Shown here: piece after piece, positions 6,109-14,738 of the stretch | How positions within the stretch are numbered: the first letter of the stretch is position 1 | Layout of the letters: each line of letters begins with the position of its first letter | Assembly: GCA_020723285.1 (NCBI GenBank) | Contig: DYJE01000001.1 | Location: 311,509-375,508, forward strand | Direction of reading: 5' to 3' | DNA: 64,000 bases | DNA from: Desulforapulum autotrophicum | GTDB taxonomy: Bacteria > Desulfobacterota > Desulfobacteria > Desulfobacterales > Desulfolunaceae | Made by a program: the position numbers and the translations under genes | The notes under the pieces: model-generated | What the model was told of the DNA's origin: nothing | Database searches by the model: none | The model's input: the letters and a program-made list of their open reading frames with translations, nothing else

Positions 6109-8484
6109 TTAGCTAACGCAAACACGTCTTATTTCGGGTATATCCGTCAATCCTTCAAACGCTTTAAGTATCCCATCCTGAATGAGCGTTGTCATTCCCT
6201 GATCACAGGCAATATCAAAAAATTCATACGTTGTTGCCTGCTTCTTAATCATTTGTTTAATTTCCTTTGAGCCATCCATCAATTCATGAATGGCAAGTCG
6301 TCCACGATAACCGGTTCCAGAACAATCATCGCAACCTTTCGCACGATATAGCGTCATATCATTCGAATAAAAAATACCGGTTCTTTCAAAACGTTCGCTG
6401 CCATAAAGTGAAACGATGTCATTAAACTCTTCCGGAGTAGGACTGTATTTTTCTCGGCACTTTTTACACAATCGACGTACAAGACGCTGAGCGAGAACTC
6501 CTAGAAAGGCATCAGAAAAATTCAATGGATTCAAACCCATATCCAATAATCGTGTTATGGTTTCCGGAGCACTGTTTGTATGCAAGGTGGATAAGACCAA
6601 ATGACCCGTCAACGAAGCTTCGATCCCTGTCGATGCGGTTTCATGGTCACGCATTTCACCTATCATGATGACGTCGGGATCGGCCCTCAAAAAAGCTCTC
6701 ATAACTCGGGCAAAGTCCAACCCTATTTTAGGTTTACATTCAACTTGTCTTAACCCGATCTGGGTTATTTCAACCGGATCCTCAGCAGTCCAGATTTTTA
6801 CACCCGGAGTATTGATATGCCCCAAAGATGAGTGGAGAGTCGTTGTCTTGCCAGACCCTGTCGGCCCCACAACAAGAATGAGCCCATAGGGTTGGGATAT
6901 AATTCTTTTTAAAACAGTTAGATTTCTTTTTGAAAGACCCATTTCATCGATTTTCATTGCGCCAGAATCGGCAAGAATTCTTAAAACAGCATCTTCGTAT
7001 CCGCCTGTGGTCGGAAGTGTTGCAACACGTAATTCAAAAGGTTTTATGCCTTTACGTTTAAATTTGATTTTACCATCCTGAGGCAATCGTCTCTCAGCAA
7101 TATCAAGGCTGCTTAAAATTTTTATTCGTGAAAGGATGCCCATTGAGTTAGAAATGGGCACCTTCAGAACATCCTGACATACTCCATCGATACGATAACG
7201 AATATTTGTTTTTTTTGTAGCCGGAGACGGTTCAACGTGTATATCGGATGCACCCTTCCTGTAAGCCGTTATGATAATCTGATCGACAATTCTGACAATC
7301 TGACTTGAAGTTTCATTGAGATTTGGATCTGCCTCAACCTCATCTTCTTCATCCTCTTCAAATTCAACATCTAAAATAACATTTAATTGTTTGTCATCAT
7401 TTGAATAGTCGTCTTCATCATCTCGTTTTTTGCTATCATAAAAAAGCTCAATAACTTTTTTAATGTCTTCCTGAATACCAACAGCGAACTTTATTTTTTT
7501 CGCATTGATCAATGCATATATATTATCTGTTTTTTCAAGGTTTTTCGGGTCATCAATCAAAACCTCAACCAAACCTTCTGTCATATCCCAGCTCAGAGGA
7601 ACCCAGTTATTTTGAAGAAGATAGGTTTTCTTTAATTTACCAAGAAGTTCAACCGGAACTGGAATTGACTTGTCAAATTGGACAAAAGGACAATTGTAAA
7701 AAGCGGAGAGGGATTTTCCAATATTTGAAATATCAACTCTCAGGTCTTGCATCAAAACAAATTCAAGGCTTTTATTCGTTTTCTTTGACAATACCAAGGC
7801 TGATTGAAGTTGAGCTTTGGTAACATGCTTTTCTTCTAACAAATATCCGTATCTTGAATCGTAGGATTTTATACCCTCAATGGATTCTATCTTGATATTA
7901 ATATTTGAATAATTTGGGTCGGCTACTTTTACATCCTTGAAAAAATCGAGAGCAAAATTGTTAAAACCTTTTTTTTCAAGTTCAAGTCCGAACCTATACT
8001 TAAGTTCTACCTCTCTCTCTTTCTCAACCTGATGACGCTCTATGATATTATTCAAATAATTTAAAGTATTTGAATGAGGATTTATATTGAATAATGATTC
8101 TGATATACCAGGAAACAACCTTTCAACCGGATAATTTAATTTTATGAGTTTTAAATATTCTGTAAATGCTTCTTTATGTAGTCCCAATTCTGAAAACGCC
8201 CTTGCACTGTCAACAATTTCAGGAGCGCTTTCATTATCTGACCATGTTTTTTTTATATTGGTCAGTTCTTCAGTTGTTAACTCTTGAGTTAAATCATCAT
8301 CGTCAATTTTTTTTATTATATCTTCTAATCGATTGACCTGAGCTATAACCGACTTTTTAGTTAATTGGTCAATTGTCCCATAATCTTTTAATATTGATTT
8401 ATATATCTCTAAAGATTCACGATATAAACCATGCTCGTCATAAGCTACAGCTGTATCGATTTTTGTTTTAATTTCTATTTCCAA
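6109..8484 (-). CDS. PilB/GspE-type ATPase with N-terminal TPR-like region
   Basis: 791-residue assembly-ATPase-family protein. Residues 1-200 are helical and TPR-like (DEHGLYRESLEIYKSIL; SELGLHKEAFTEYLKLI), unusual for PilB. About 205-340 is an MshEN/GspE-N domain, which binds c-di-GMP in some relatives. The ATPase core has Walker A GPTGSGKTTTL near 540, Walker B DPDVIMIGEMRD near 600, and the zinc-binding CKKC (about 670) and CDDC (about 720) of GspE/PilB. An acidic linker (FEEDEEDEVEADPN) precedes the core. The start is a TTG at 8484 with GAGAG five bases before it; no in-frame ATG lies near. No pilin, PilC or secretin gene is in the window, so it may serve pili encoded elsewhere or a different machine. 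Confidence 0.9.
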   Translation of the reverse strand: MEIEIKTKIDTAVAYDEHGLYRESLEIYKSILKDYGTIDQLTKKSVIAQVNRLEDIIKKIDDDDLTQELTTEELTNIKKTWSDNESAPEIVDSARAFSELGLHKEAFTEYLKLIKLNYPVERLFPGISESLFNINPHSNTLNYLNNIIERHQVEKEREVELKYRFGLELEKKGFNNFALDFFKDVKVADPNYSNINIKIESIEGIKSYDSRYGYLLEEKHVTKAQLQSALVLSKKTNKSLEFVLMQDLRVDISNIGKSLSAFYNCPFVQFDKSIPVPVELLGKLKKTYLLQNNWVPLSWDMTEGLVEVLIDDPKNLEKTDNIYALINAKKIKFAVGIQEDIKKVIELFYDSKKRDDEDDYSNDDKQLNVILDVEFEEDEEDEVEADPNLNETSSQIVRIVDQIIITAYRKGASDIHVEPSPATKKTNIRYRIDGVCQDVLKVPISNSMGILSRIKILSSLDIAERRLPQDGKIKFKRKGIKPFELRVATLPTTGGYEDAVLRILADSGAMKIDEMGLSKRNLTVLKRIISQPYGLILVVGPTGSGKTTTLHSSLGHINTPGVKIWTAEDPVEITQIGLRQVECKPKIGLDFARVMRAFLRADPDVIMIGEMRDHETASTGIEASLTGHLVLSTLHTNSAPETITRLLDMGLNPLNFSDAFLGVLAQRLVRRLCKKCREKYSPTPEEFNDIVSLYGSERFERTGIFYSNDMTLYRAKGCDDCSGTGYRGRLAIHELMDGSKEIKQMIKKQATTYEFFDIACDQGMTTLIQDGILKAFEGLTDIPEIRRVCVS

Positions 8485-8493
8485 GTTATCTCT

Positions 8494-8865
8494 CTATGAT
8501 TTGGAAAAAAATTTAAATTTTTTTACATTTATTTTGGAATCTAATTTAGGTTCTAAAATCTGGCAGTTGAGACGTATCAAAGACATTGGAACAAACAGTT
8601 TCATGGCAATAATTAAATAATTGTTTAAAACTTTTTTAATGTATAATCTCAGGTCTTCATAGATGAGCATAGTTTCTGTAGAACAATCAAAAACTTTTTT
8701 TAGAACTTCAAAATCGACAGAACTTTGTAGAAAATTATCAAAATCTTTGTCATATTGAACACCAAAATCTGAAAACGCTTTATATTCGACAGATTTATCG
8801 TTGTTCAGCAATATGAGACCTATAACACCATCTATCGAAATGATTTCACTGAATAGTTTATCCAT
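8494..8865 (-). CDS. roadblock/LC7-like small protein (tentative)
   Basis: About 123 residues, very AT-rich. The N-terminus (MDKLFSEIISIDGVIGLILLNND) has the look of a roadblock/LC7 or longin-like fold, the family that includes MglB, the GTPase-activating partner of MglA. No catalytic motif is expected in such proteins. It sits between the PilB-like ATPase (9-bp gap) and the receiver-DUF4388 protein. The ATG at 8865 is preferred over the TTG just before it. The family call is by overall pattern and is not secure. Confidence 0.55.
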   Translation of the reverse strand: MDKLFSEIISIDGVIGLILLNNDKSVEYKAFSDFGVQYDKDFDNFLQSSVDFEVLKKVFDCSTETMLIYEDLRLYIKKVLNNYLIIAMKLFVPMSLIRLNCQILEPKLDSKINVKKFKFFSKS

Positions 8866-8887
8866 CAAACAAACCTGTACTAATCTA

Positions 8888-9955
8888 TTAAATATTTATC
8901 GAATTAATAATTTTTTCTGGTGAACTTTTCAAATCAATGATGATTTCATAACTTTTATCATTATCAATAGGCACCACAATAGTATTTTCTGAATTAAAAT
9001 TATTGAGATATGATCCTTTATATTTTCCTGAATTAAAGAAAAAACCCAACAATGTCACTTGAGCGTTAAATTTATTCCAATCTGAAATAATCTTAACGGA
9101 TTTAAAACTTTTATCGTTAATAACTTTAGAGTACAAACTATCATCGTTATTTTTTGAATTATGAGATGACGTTCCAGAAGAAGAAATTGCAGAATGATTT
9201 GATTCTTCCCAATTTATTAAAGATCCCGAAAGATTTGCAGACTCAGAACCTTCTATGAAATCTTGCTCTGATTTCCCCGTCTCATCTTTTAATCGTAATG
9301 CATCAAGTAAAATTGCCTGTAGGTCATCGTTTATCTCTTTCTGATCAAGCAGGCAGCTGTTTTCTATGGATATATTAACCTTTTCCCAGGCCAACAATTT
9401 ATATGCAGCTTCTTTTCCATTAATGTTTAACAATCTTGCACCGTAAAGTTCACCATCCCTAAAAAAAATGACGCCACGTTCGTTTGTTTTTTCATTAACA
9501 ATGCGAATTGTACATGTTTTAGATTCCATTTCAATGAGTTGAATAAACATTTCAATGGAAGCATTATTCAGGATGCCACCTTCTGTTTCTTTGATAATTA
9601 AATTTTCAATGCATACAATCAAATCATCAATAACGAGAGGTTTAGTAAAATAAGCGCTTGCCCCCGTTTTTTTAACGACTATATTTGTTTTAGGTTTATC
9701 GAAAGCAGTAATTACAATAACAGGAATATCGGGATAATTTTTTTTAATTTTTTCAAGTAAGGTATAACCGTCCATATTTGGCATCTGGAGGTCGGTAAGT
9801 ACAATGGAAAAATAACTCATATTGAGTAATTCCAAAGCCTTTGTTCCACTTGTAGTTGTTACGAGGTTAAACTTATGCTTATATTTTTCAAATATTTTTT
9901 TTATCAAATTTAAAAAAGGCTGATTATCGTCAACAACCAGAATATTACTAATCAT
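8888..9955 (-). CDS. response-regulator receiver fused to a DUF4388 (PATAN)-like domain
   Basis: 355 residues. Residues 1-125 are a CheY-like receiver: VVDDN acidic pair, phospho-Asp in VLTDLQMPNMDG near 55, Thr in VITAF and Lys in YFTKPL. Residues about 125-215 resemble the DUF4388/PATAN domain found with MglA-type GTPases and PatA-like regulators (VIFFRDGELYGARLLNINGKEAAYKLLAW). The last 140 residues are Ser/Asn-rich and end in a small beta-rich part I cannot place. SD AAAGG precedes the ATG. In the cluster it is the only obvious phosphorylation input; the cognate kinase is not adjacent. Confidence 0.85.
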   Translation of the reverse strand: MISNILVVDDNQPFLNLIKKIFEKYKHKFNLVTTTSGTKALELLNMSYFSIVLTDLQMPNMDGYTLLEKIKKNYPDIPVIVITAFDKPKTNIVVKKTGASAYFTKPLVIDDLIVCIENLIIKETEGGILNNASIEMFIQLIEMESKTCTIRIVNEKTNERGVIFFRDGELYGARLLNINGKEAAYKLLAWEKVNISIENSCLLDQKEINDDLQAILLDALRLKDETGKSEQDFIEGSESANLSGSLINWEESNHSAISSSGTSSHNSKNNDDSLYSKVINDKSFKSVKIISDWNKFNAQVTLLGFFFNSGKYKGSYLNNFNSENTIVVPIDNDKSYEIIIDLKSSPEKIINSINI

Positions 9956-9978
9956 ACAGAGAACCTTTTTAAAAATAT

Positions 9979-11010
9979 TTAATTATACGATATTCGTTTA
10001 TTCAATCGACTTAATTCAAATGAATATTTTTCTTCGAACGATGTTAAATGTTTTTTTAACCAGTTTTTCATATCATTTTCCTGAGCAATTTCATTCAAAC
10101 ATTCTATCATCGAATTTGCTAAAACGTCATGCGATTCAGAGCCGATAAAATTTATTTTACCCTGATTATAAGAAAATTCAGCTGCAAAAGGATCCAGAAA
10201 ACTATATTTATCGACTTTTTCAATGAATTTTTTCTTTAGAAGCTTATCAAAAAGAACCGTACTTTTTTTACCATTAATATACTTATCAAAGATAAGCATT
10301 AAATTTTGCAACATTTCCAAATATTTCAAAGGTTTTTCTTCTTCTATTTGCAACTCTTCCTGATCATTTGATTTTTGAATCGAAAAGCTGTATTTATTTT
10401 CAAATTCTTTCTGGATCAAAGATGTTGATTTTATAATGATAACCAATTTTATTTCATCAGTTGTTTTATACTTTTCCTTGATAACGTTTGAAACAAATTG
10501 AGCATCCTTCAATTCAAACTTCTTATCTGAACTAGAGCTTAAAAATACAGTTCCACCCAATAAAAACAAAATATAGATTTTCCCATCGTGATCCTTAATC
10601 TCAATCGTTCCAGTCAGTTTGCTTTTTACAGTGTCATCAATAATTGATTCAAATTCAACGATTTTAGTAACAACAACTTTTTTTACGACAGAAGAATCAT
10701 ATATATTAGCCCAATAAGTTATTAAATCTTGGGGTATATCAAAAATTGATATTGAGTAATTTTTTGAATCTGAATTTTCTATTAACGAATCAATTGCGTC
10801 CTGTTCTTTGGTTATTTTATTTTTTTCAATTAAAACACCATTGATAATATTTTCATCATCAAAATATATAGCACCTTCTGAAGATGGTGATTTAAAATAA
10901 ATACATCCTGAATTTAAAAAACCCTGATAATGCTCCAATAATTTTGAAAGAATAATGTAATAACTGTTCAAGTTGTTGATTACAACACTCGTTCTTGGGA
11001 ATATTATCAT
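9979..11010 (-). CDS. uncharacterised protein with DUF4388-like repeats
   Basis: 343 residues, not confidently assigned. Two segments read like the beta-hairpin core of DUF4388/PATAN domains: GAIYFDDENIINGVLIEKNK (about 48-67) and GTIEIKDHDGKIYILFLLGG (about 134-153). The rest is helical and charged, with no membrane segment or signal peptide. Its start lies 2 bp from the stop of the upstream gene (11013-12245), implying translational coupling. A decayed fragment near 19700-19890 resembles its N-terminus. It probably acts in the cytoplasm as an adaptor in the GTPase cluster; this is context only. Confidence 0.55.
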   Translation of the reverse strand: MIIFPRTSVVINNLNSYYIILSKLLEHYQGFLNSGCIYFKSPSSEGAIYFDDENIINGVLIEKNKITKEQDAIDSLIENSDSKNYSISIFDIPQDLITYWANIYDSSVVKKVVVTKIVEFESIIDDTVKSKLTGTIEIKDHDGKIYILFLLGGTVFLSSSSDKKFELKDAQFVSNVIKEKYKTTDEIKLVIIIKSTSLIQKEFENKYSFSIQKSNDQEELQIEEEKPLKYLEMLQNLMLIFDKYINGKKSTVLFDKLLKKKFIEKVDKYSFLDPFAAEFSYNQGKINFIGSESHDVLANSMIECLNEIAQENDMKNWLKKHLTSFEEKYSFELSRLNKRISYN

Positions 11011-11012
11011 AG

Positions 11013-12245
11013 CTATCTTCTTTTTCTTAAGCGTTCAATAGAAAATCTTAAACTATCCTGCATTCTTATGATAGCTTCAGAAAGTGCGCCAATTTCATCA
11101 TTGGATTTTACAATAATATTTACATCCAACTCGCCAATACTGATTCTATCTGCAGCGTCTGTAAGGACTCCAATATTTTTTGATAGTCTGTAACCGTAGA
11201 TAATAATGCAAAGACCAATAATAATAATCAATATTGAACAAATCATGATGTTTATATCCCTTGTCTTTTGTGTCGCTTCAAGGGATTTGTTTTTTAAATC
11301 TGTAATCGGTTTGGTAAAATCATCGATAAACGTTGTACTGATAATAATGTATTTTGTTTGCTCTATTGGTTCAACAGCTATAAATTTATCTTTAATATTG
11401 TTTTTTTCGTACCATTTATAATAGCCAAAGCTACCTTTACCAAGTTTAAGTTTAGTTACAATTCCTTTAAAGTTATCATAATCATCACCCAGATTGGTTT
11501 TAAATGATTTAAACAATGATTTACCGATCAATTTCTGGTCAGGGTGGCACCATATTGTAAATCGATCATCAGGTTCATCAGGGTTAGGAAGCTCTACCAG
11601 AGCAGTATAACCTTTCAAACCAACTTGTTGTATGGATATTCTGTTTAGATCCAAGTCAAAATAAAAATCATCTTTATTCAAATCCGGGTTATTTTTTAAA
11701 AAAATGGAACACTGCGAAGCAACGGATTTAGCTTTATTGATAATACTTTCTTCAGCCAACTGTTTTACAACTTCGGTACTTTGGAAAGTGATTTCTGAAG
11801 CAAGTTCATCCATCTTTTTTATCGAAAAAACAGAAAGACCAATTGTCAGAAGAACAGGAATAACCAGAAACATAAGAAGCATCTTACTTCTAATACCAAA
11901 AATATATTTTTTACTTGATATGACTTTTCTGGATTTTTTACTTTTTGAACTATCCACGGATTGGCTTGATTCATTTGTAATATCATCATTATCTTTTGAA
12001 TCAGCAATTTCACTTGACACATCAGTGTCATTGGACAAGCTGTCTCCATCTAAATTGCTCTTTTCATTCATTTCCTCAAATTTCGGATTCTCAGAAGCAA
12101 TTATTTCATTTTCGTTGAGGGTCAAGTTGATCACATGATCGCAAATTCTGCATTTAATCTTTGCGGAATCTCCTTTCATATTTTTTTTCAGCTTATCTGT
12201 ATCAAGCTTATATACTTTCCCACATTCTTCACAAATGATAACCAT
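11013..12245 (-). CDS. zinc-ribbon, Cache and HAMP membrane protein without output domain
   Basis: 410 residues. The N-terminus is a zinc ribbon (Cys5, Cys8, Cys32, Cys35) followed by an acidic Ser/Asp-rich linker. Two membrane segments (about 120-141 MLLMFLVIPVLLTIGLSVFS and about 327-349) flank a periplasmic region of about 180 residues of the Cache type. A HAMP domain (about 350-400) ends the protein (IGALSEAIIRMQDSL), with no kinase, cyclase or methyl-accepting domain behind it. Signal transfer must therefore go to a partner, possibly the coupled gene at 11010. SD AGGAG precedes the ATG by 7 bases. The soluble zinc ribbon before the first membrane segment places it in the cytoplasm. Confidence 0.8.
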   Translation of the reverse strand: MVIICEECGKVYKLDTDKLKKNMKGDSAKIKCRICDHVINLTLNENEIIASENPKFEEMNEKSNLDGDSLSNDTDVSSEIADSKDNDDITNESSQSVDSSKSKKSRKVISSKKYIFGIRSKMLLMFLVIPVLLTIGLSVFSIKKMDELASEITFQSTEVVKQLAEESIINKAKSVASQCSIFLKNNPDLNKDDFYFDLDLNRISIQQVGLKGYTALVELPNPDEPDDRFTIWCHPDQKLIGKSLFKSFKTNLGDDYDNFKGIVTKLKLGKGSFGYYKWYEKNNIKDKFIAVEPIEQTKYIIISTTFIDDFTKPITDLKNKSLEATQKTRDINIMICSILIIIIGLCIIIYGYRLSKNIGVLTDAADRISIGELDVNIIVKSNDEIGALSEAIIRMQDSLRFSIERLRKRR

Positions 12246-12294
12246 ACTGAACTCCTGAGTTTAATAATAAAAAAATTCTTTAATTTTTAAAAGA

Positions 12295-12756
12295 TTATAG
12301 ATTTTTTAATAACAACAGCATATTCTGTTGAAATTGAATTTTTTTATCATTACGCTGAATATTATCTGCTATTTCCTCGATCAATTCGGGGGCCTTGTAA
12401 ACAGGTATTGAATTTCTGTTTAGACCGTAATCTTTGACTACATCATCAATTATTATTTCAGCCATGGGTCCAATAGCTATGATCAGTTGCTCAATCAACG
12501 AATCAAAAAAATTGTCTCCCAATGTTGCTACTGATGTTTTATCTACTTCAATAAGCTTAAGTTTATTAAGTTTCATCAGTGAATCTTTAAGGACTAAAAT
12601 GGGAATTCCTAACTGTTTTTCAATATTTTCAATGGATTTTTTCCCATCAATAGCCATTAAAACTTTTAACATCTGACTGTCTAAAGAAAATTCACCGATG
12701 TCCGATTTTATAATTTTTTTAAACACTAAATTTGAAATATTTCCTGATAAATCCAT
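12295..12756 (-). CDS. winged-helix-like protein with a C-terminal roadblock-associated domain (tentative)
   Basis: 153 residues. The first half looks like a small winged helix (MLKVLMAIDGKKSIENIEKQLGIP; SLMKLNKLKLIEVD). The second half (LIIAIGPMAEIIIDDVVKDYG ... LIEEIADNIQ) resembles a domain of unknown function that recurs with DUF4388 and roadblock proteins in cyanobacteria and deltaproteobacteria. No catalytic residues are seen. The gene lies between the Cache/HAMP gene and the charged protein upstream, all on the minus strand with short gaps. Whether it binds DNA is unknown. Confidence 0.55.
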   Translation of the reverse strand: MDLSGNISNLVFKKIIKSDIGEFSLDSQMLKVLMAIDGKKSIENIEKQLGIPILVLKDSLMKLNKLKLIEVDKTSVATLGDNFFDSLIEQLIIAIGPMAEIIIDDVVKDYGLNRNSIPVYKAPELIEEIADNIQRNDKKIQFQQNMLLLLKNL

Positions 12757-12776
12757 TTTTTTACCATCACATAATA

Positions 12777-13445
12777 TTATTTAATTTTATTCAGTCTTTT
12801 TTTTAATTCATTTATTTTTGCATTTATTTCATTTTCAATATAATCATTGATTTCTTTTTGGATTTCTTCGGGAAGGCTTTTAAAAGTCATTTTTTTTTTT
12901 TCATCTACGTTTTCAAACGAATTATTTGCTGCCTTATTATTTGTCTTTGGAAATATCGTCGACTTAAGTTGCTTGAACTTTTCTGTCTCTTTAAGTATTA
13001 GCAAATTCCTGTCATATTCAGTCATTTTTTCGGATATAATTTTTTCAATGCATCCAAAAGAATTATAAAGAAATTTTAGAACATCAGGATTGGCGTTCGA
13101 TTGTTTGTAAAGCATGTAATGTCCCAAAGATTTGAGAAGCTTAAGAAATAAATATATGACCCTATCATCAGAATAACAGTTCAGTAATAGGCTGATTTCA
13201 TTTAGGTAATTATTTAAATTATCTTCATTTATTTCCCAATCCATTTCCAGCAATATAGCCTTGAGATCATCAAAATTTTTTTTGACTGATTGACAATTAA
13301 CAGGCCTGGGTGTATTTATAGAAGATTTTTTGACGGGCTCATCAAAAATATCAGAGATATTATCTTCAGTTAATTCATCTGAAAAAAAATCATCGAGTCT
13401 ATTATTCAATTCGTCTAATATTGAAATATCCTTTTCATTTTTCAA
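12777..13445 (-). CDS. uncharacterised charged helical protein
   Basis: 222 residues, unrecognised. Rich in Lys, Glu, Asp and Asn, with a coiled-coil-like C-terminus (EIQKEINDYIENEINAKINELKKRL). The start is a TTG at 13445, 3 bp after the GTPase stop; its ribosome-binding site GGGAGG lies inside the last codons of the GTPase gene, so translation is probably coupled to it. A role with the adjacent MglA-type GTPase (effector or scaffold) is suggested by coupling alone. Confidence 0.6.
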   Translation of the reverse strand: MKNEKDISILDELNNRLDDFFSDELTEDNISDIFDEPVKKSSINTPRPVNCQSVKKNFDDLKAILLEMDWEINEDNLNNYLNEISLLLNCYSDDRVIYLFLKLLKSLGHYMLYKQSNANPDVLKFLYNSFGCIEKIISEKMTEYDRNLLILKETEKFKQLKSTIFPKTNNKAANNSFENVDEKKKMTFKSLPEEIQKEINDYIENEINAKINELKKRLNKIK

Positions 13446-13448
13446 ATT

Positions 13449-14066
13449 CTATTTTCCTCCCAGATCAAGTTTTTCTCTTAGAGAAATAACAGTTAATGAA
13501 ATTATCTTTTTCATTGTTGCTGCGACATTTTCACCTGTTACAGCACTTGCAGGGAAATATGGTACCTTTAAACTTCCATTAAGATCACTTTCTAAAGTTT
13601 CTATTGGAAGAATGGGTATTCCTTGTTTGCCTAAATCTCTTTTATTGTACTGTAGAACAAGTGGAATATTGTTGAGATCTTTATTGAAAGAAGCTAAATT
13701 TTCACGCAAATTCTCAAGAGATTTAATATTCATTTCTTGTCTTAAAGTCATAGAGTCGGCCACAAAAACAATACCGTCTACCCCCCTTAACACAAGCTTT
13801 CTTGTCGCATTGTATTTAACCTGACCCGGAACCGTATAAAATTGAATCTTGATTGTGTATCCTTTGATCATACCAATATCAAATGGTAAAAAATCAAAAA
13901 AAAGCGTTCGATCATTGTAAGTTTTAACTGTTACCATCTCGCTTTTGATTCTACTTCTGAATTTTTTATTGATATATTCAAGATTTGTAGTTTTTCCACC
14001 GCGCCCAGGTCCGTAGTATACAATCTTTACTTGAACTTCTTTTTTTTTAGGATTAATTAAAGCCAA
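13449..14066 (-). CDS. MglA-type small Ras-like GTPase (first copy)
   Basis: 205 residues. P-loop GPGRGGKTTN, MglA-type switch region LFFDFLPFDIG, YTVPGQ (where Ras has DTAGQ) and NKRD base recognition are all present. MglA controls polarity and motility machines in Myxococcus and has relatives across deltaproteobacteria. I chose the TTG at 14066: it follows AGAGG by 6 bases, and the resulting N-terminus (MALINPKKKEVQVKIVYYG) matches the second copy (MAIFNIQKREIECKIVYYG). The ATG at 14093 has no ribosome-binding site. A roadblock gene, a likely GAP or exchange partner, lies directly upstream. Confidence 0.92.
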   Translation of the reverse strand: MALINPKKKEVQVKIVYYGPGRGGKTTNLEYINKKFRSRIKSEMVTVKTYNDRTLFFDFLPFDIGMIKGYTIKIQFYTVPGQVKYNATRKLVLRGVDGIVFVADSMTLRQEMNIKSLENLRENLASFNKDLNNIPLVLQYNKRDLGKQGIPILPIETLESDLNGSLKVPYFPASAVTGENVAATMKKIISLTVISLREKLDLGGK

Positions 14067-14106
14067 AATACACCTCTTTGATATTAACGACATTAAGCGT
14101 TATTGT

Positions 14107-14499
14107 TTATACGAGTTCCTTTATTTTATTGTTGGCTTCATTTACTTTTAATCTTAAAAAACCGAGCGAAACTTCTTTTCCAAAAATTGTCAATAACAGA
14201 AGATCGGTTCCAATTTTGCTAAAATGGATGCTGTCATTTTCACCTTTGTGAAAAAGCAGTGAGAATTCTTCTTCACCAATAATGTTGGCCATGGCACTTA
14301 CAGCACCAAAATTAGCAGCGGCTAAAGCGGCCAAGGAATAAACATCGTGCTCGCATTTCCCGTTATCTAAATTAACGATTACATTGCCGGCCAGATCAAT
14401 TAGAACTACGCATTCGACACCTAAGCCAATGAGTTCTTCTTCAAGAATATTTTCGATCGACTCCAGTTGGTTTTTGTTAAAATCAAATGTAAAATCCAT
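14107..14499 (-). CDS. roadblock/LC7 protein, MglB-like
   Basis: 130 residues with the roadblock/LC7 pattern (VECVVLIDLAGNVIVNL; SLAALAAANFGAVSAMANIIG; LLLLTIFG). In Myxococcus the homologous MglB stimulates GTP hydrolysis by MglA. The ATG follows GGGGAT by 6 bases. It is the first gene of the downstream part of the cluster, directly before the GTPase, the usual mglB-mglA order. The AT-rich region upstream probably holds its promoter, but no single site stands out. Confidence 0.85.
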   Translation of the reverse strand: MDFTFDFNKNQLESIENILEEELIGLGVECVVLIDLAGNVIVNLDNGKCEHDVYSLAALAAANFGAVSAMANIIGEEEFSLLFHKGENDSIHFSKIGTDLLLLTIFGKEVSLGFLRLKVNEANNKIKELV

Positions 14500-14738
14500 T
14501 AATTATCCCCATAAAATTGTTAATTTTCGTCAATAAACGATAATTTTAAGAACATATCATGATACAATACAAAACCTATTTCGTTAACATTAATACCAAA
14601 ATAATTATAATTATACTATTTTATTATATAATTCAATTAAAAATACAAAAGTATCAGAAACTGAAAAGAGCCATAAACTCCTTATTATTTTTAAAATTAT
14701 CGATTCGACGACAGAATTCAAACAAATCGGTCGCTTCT

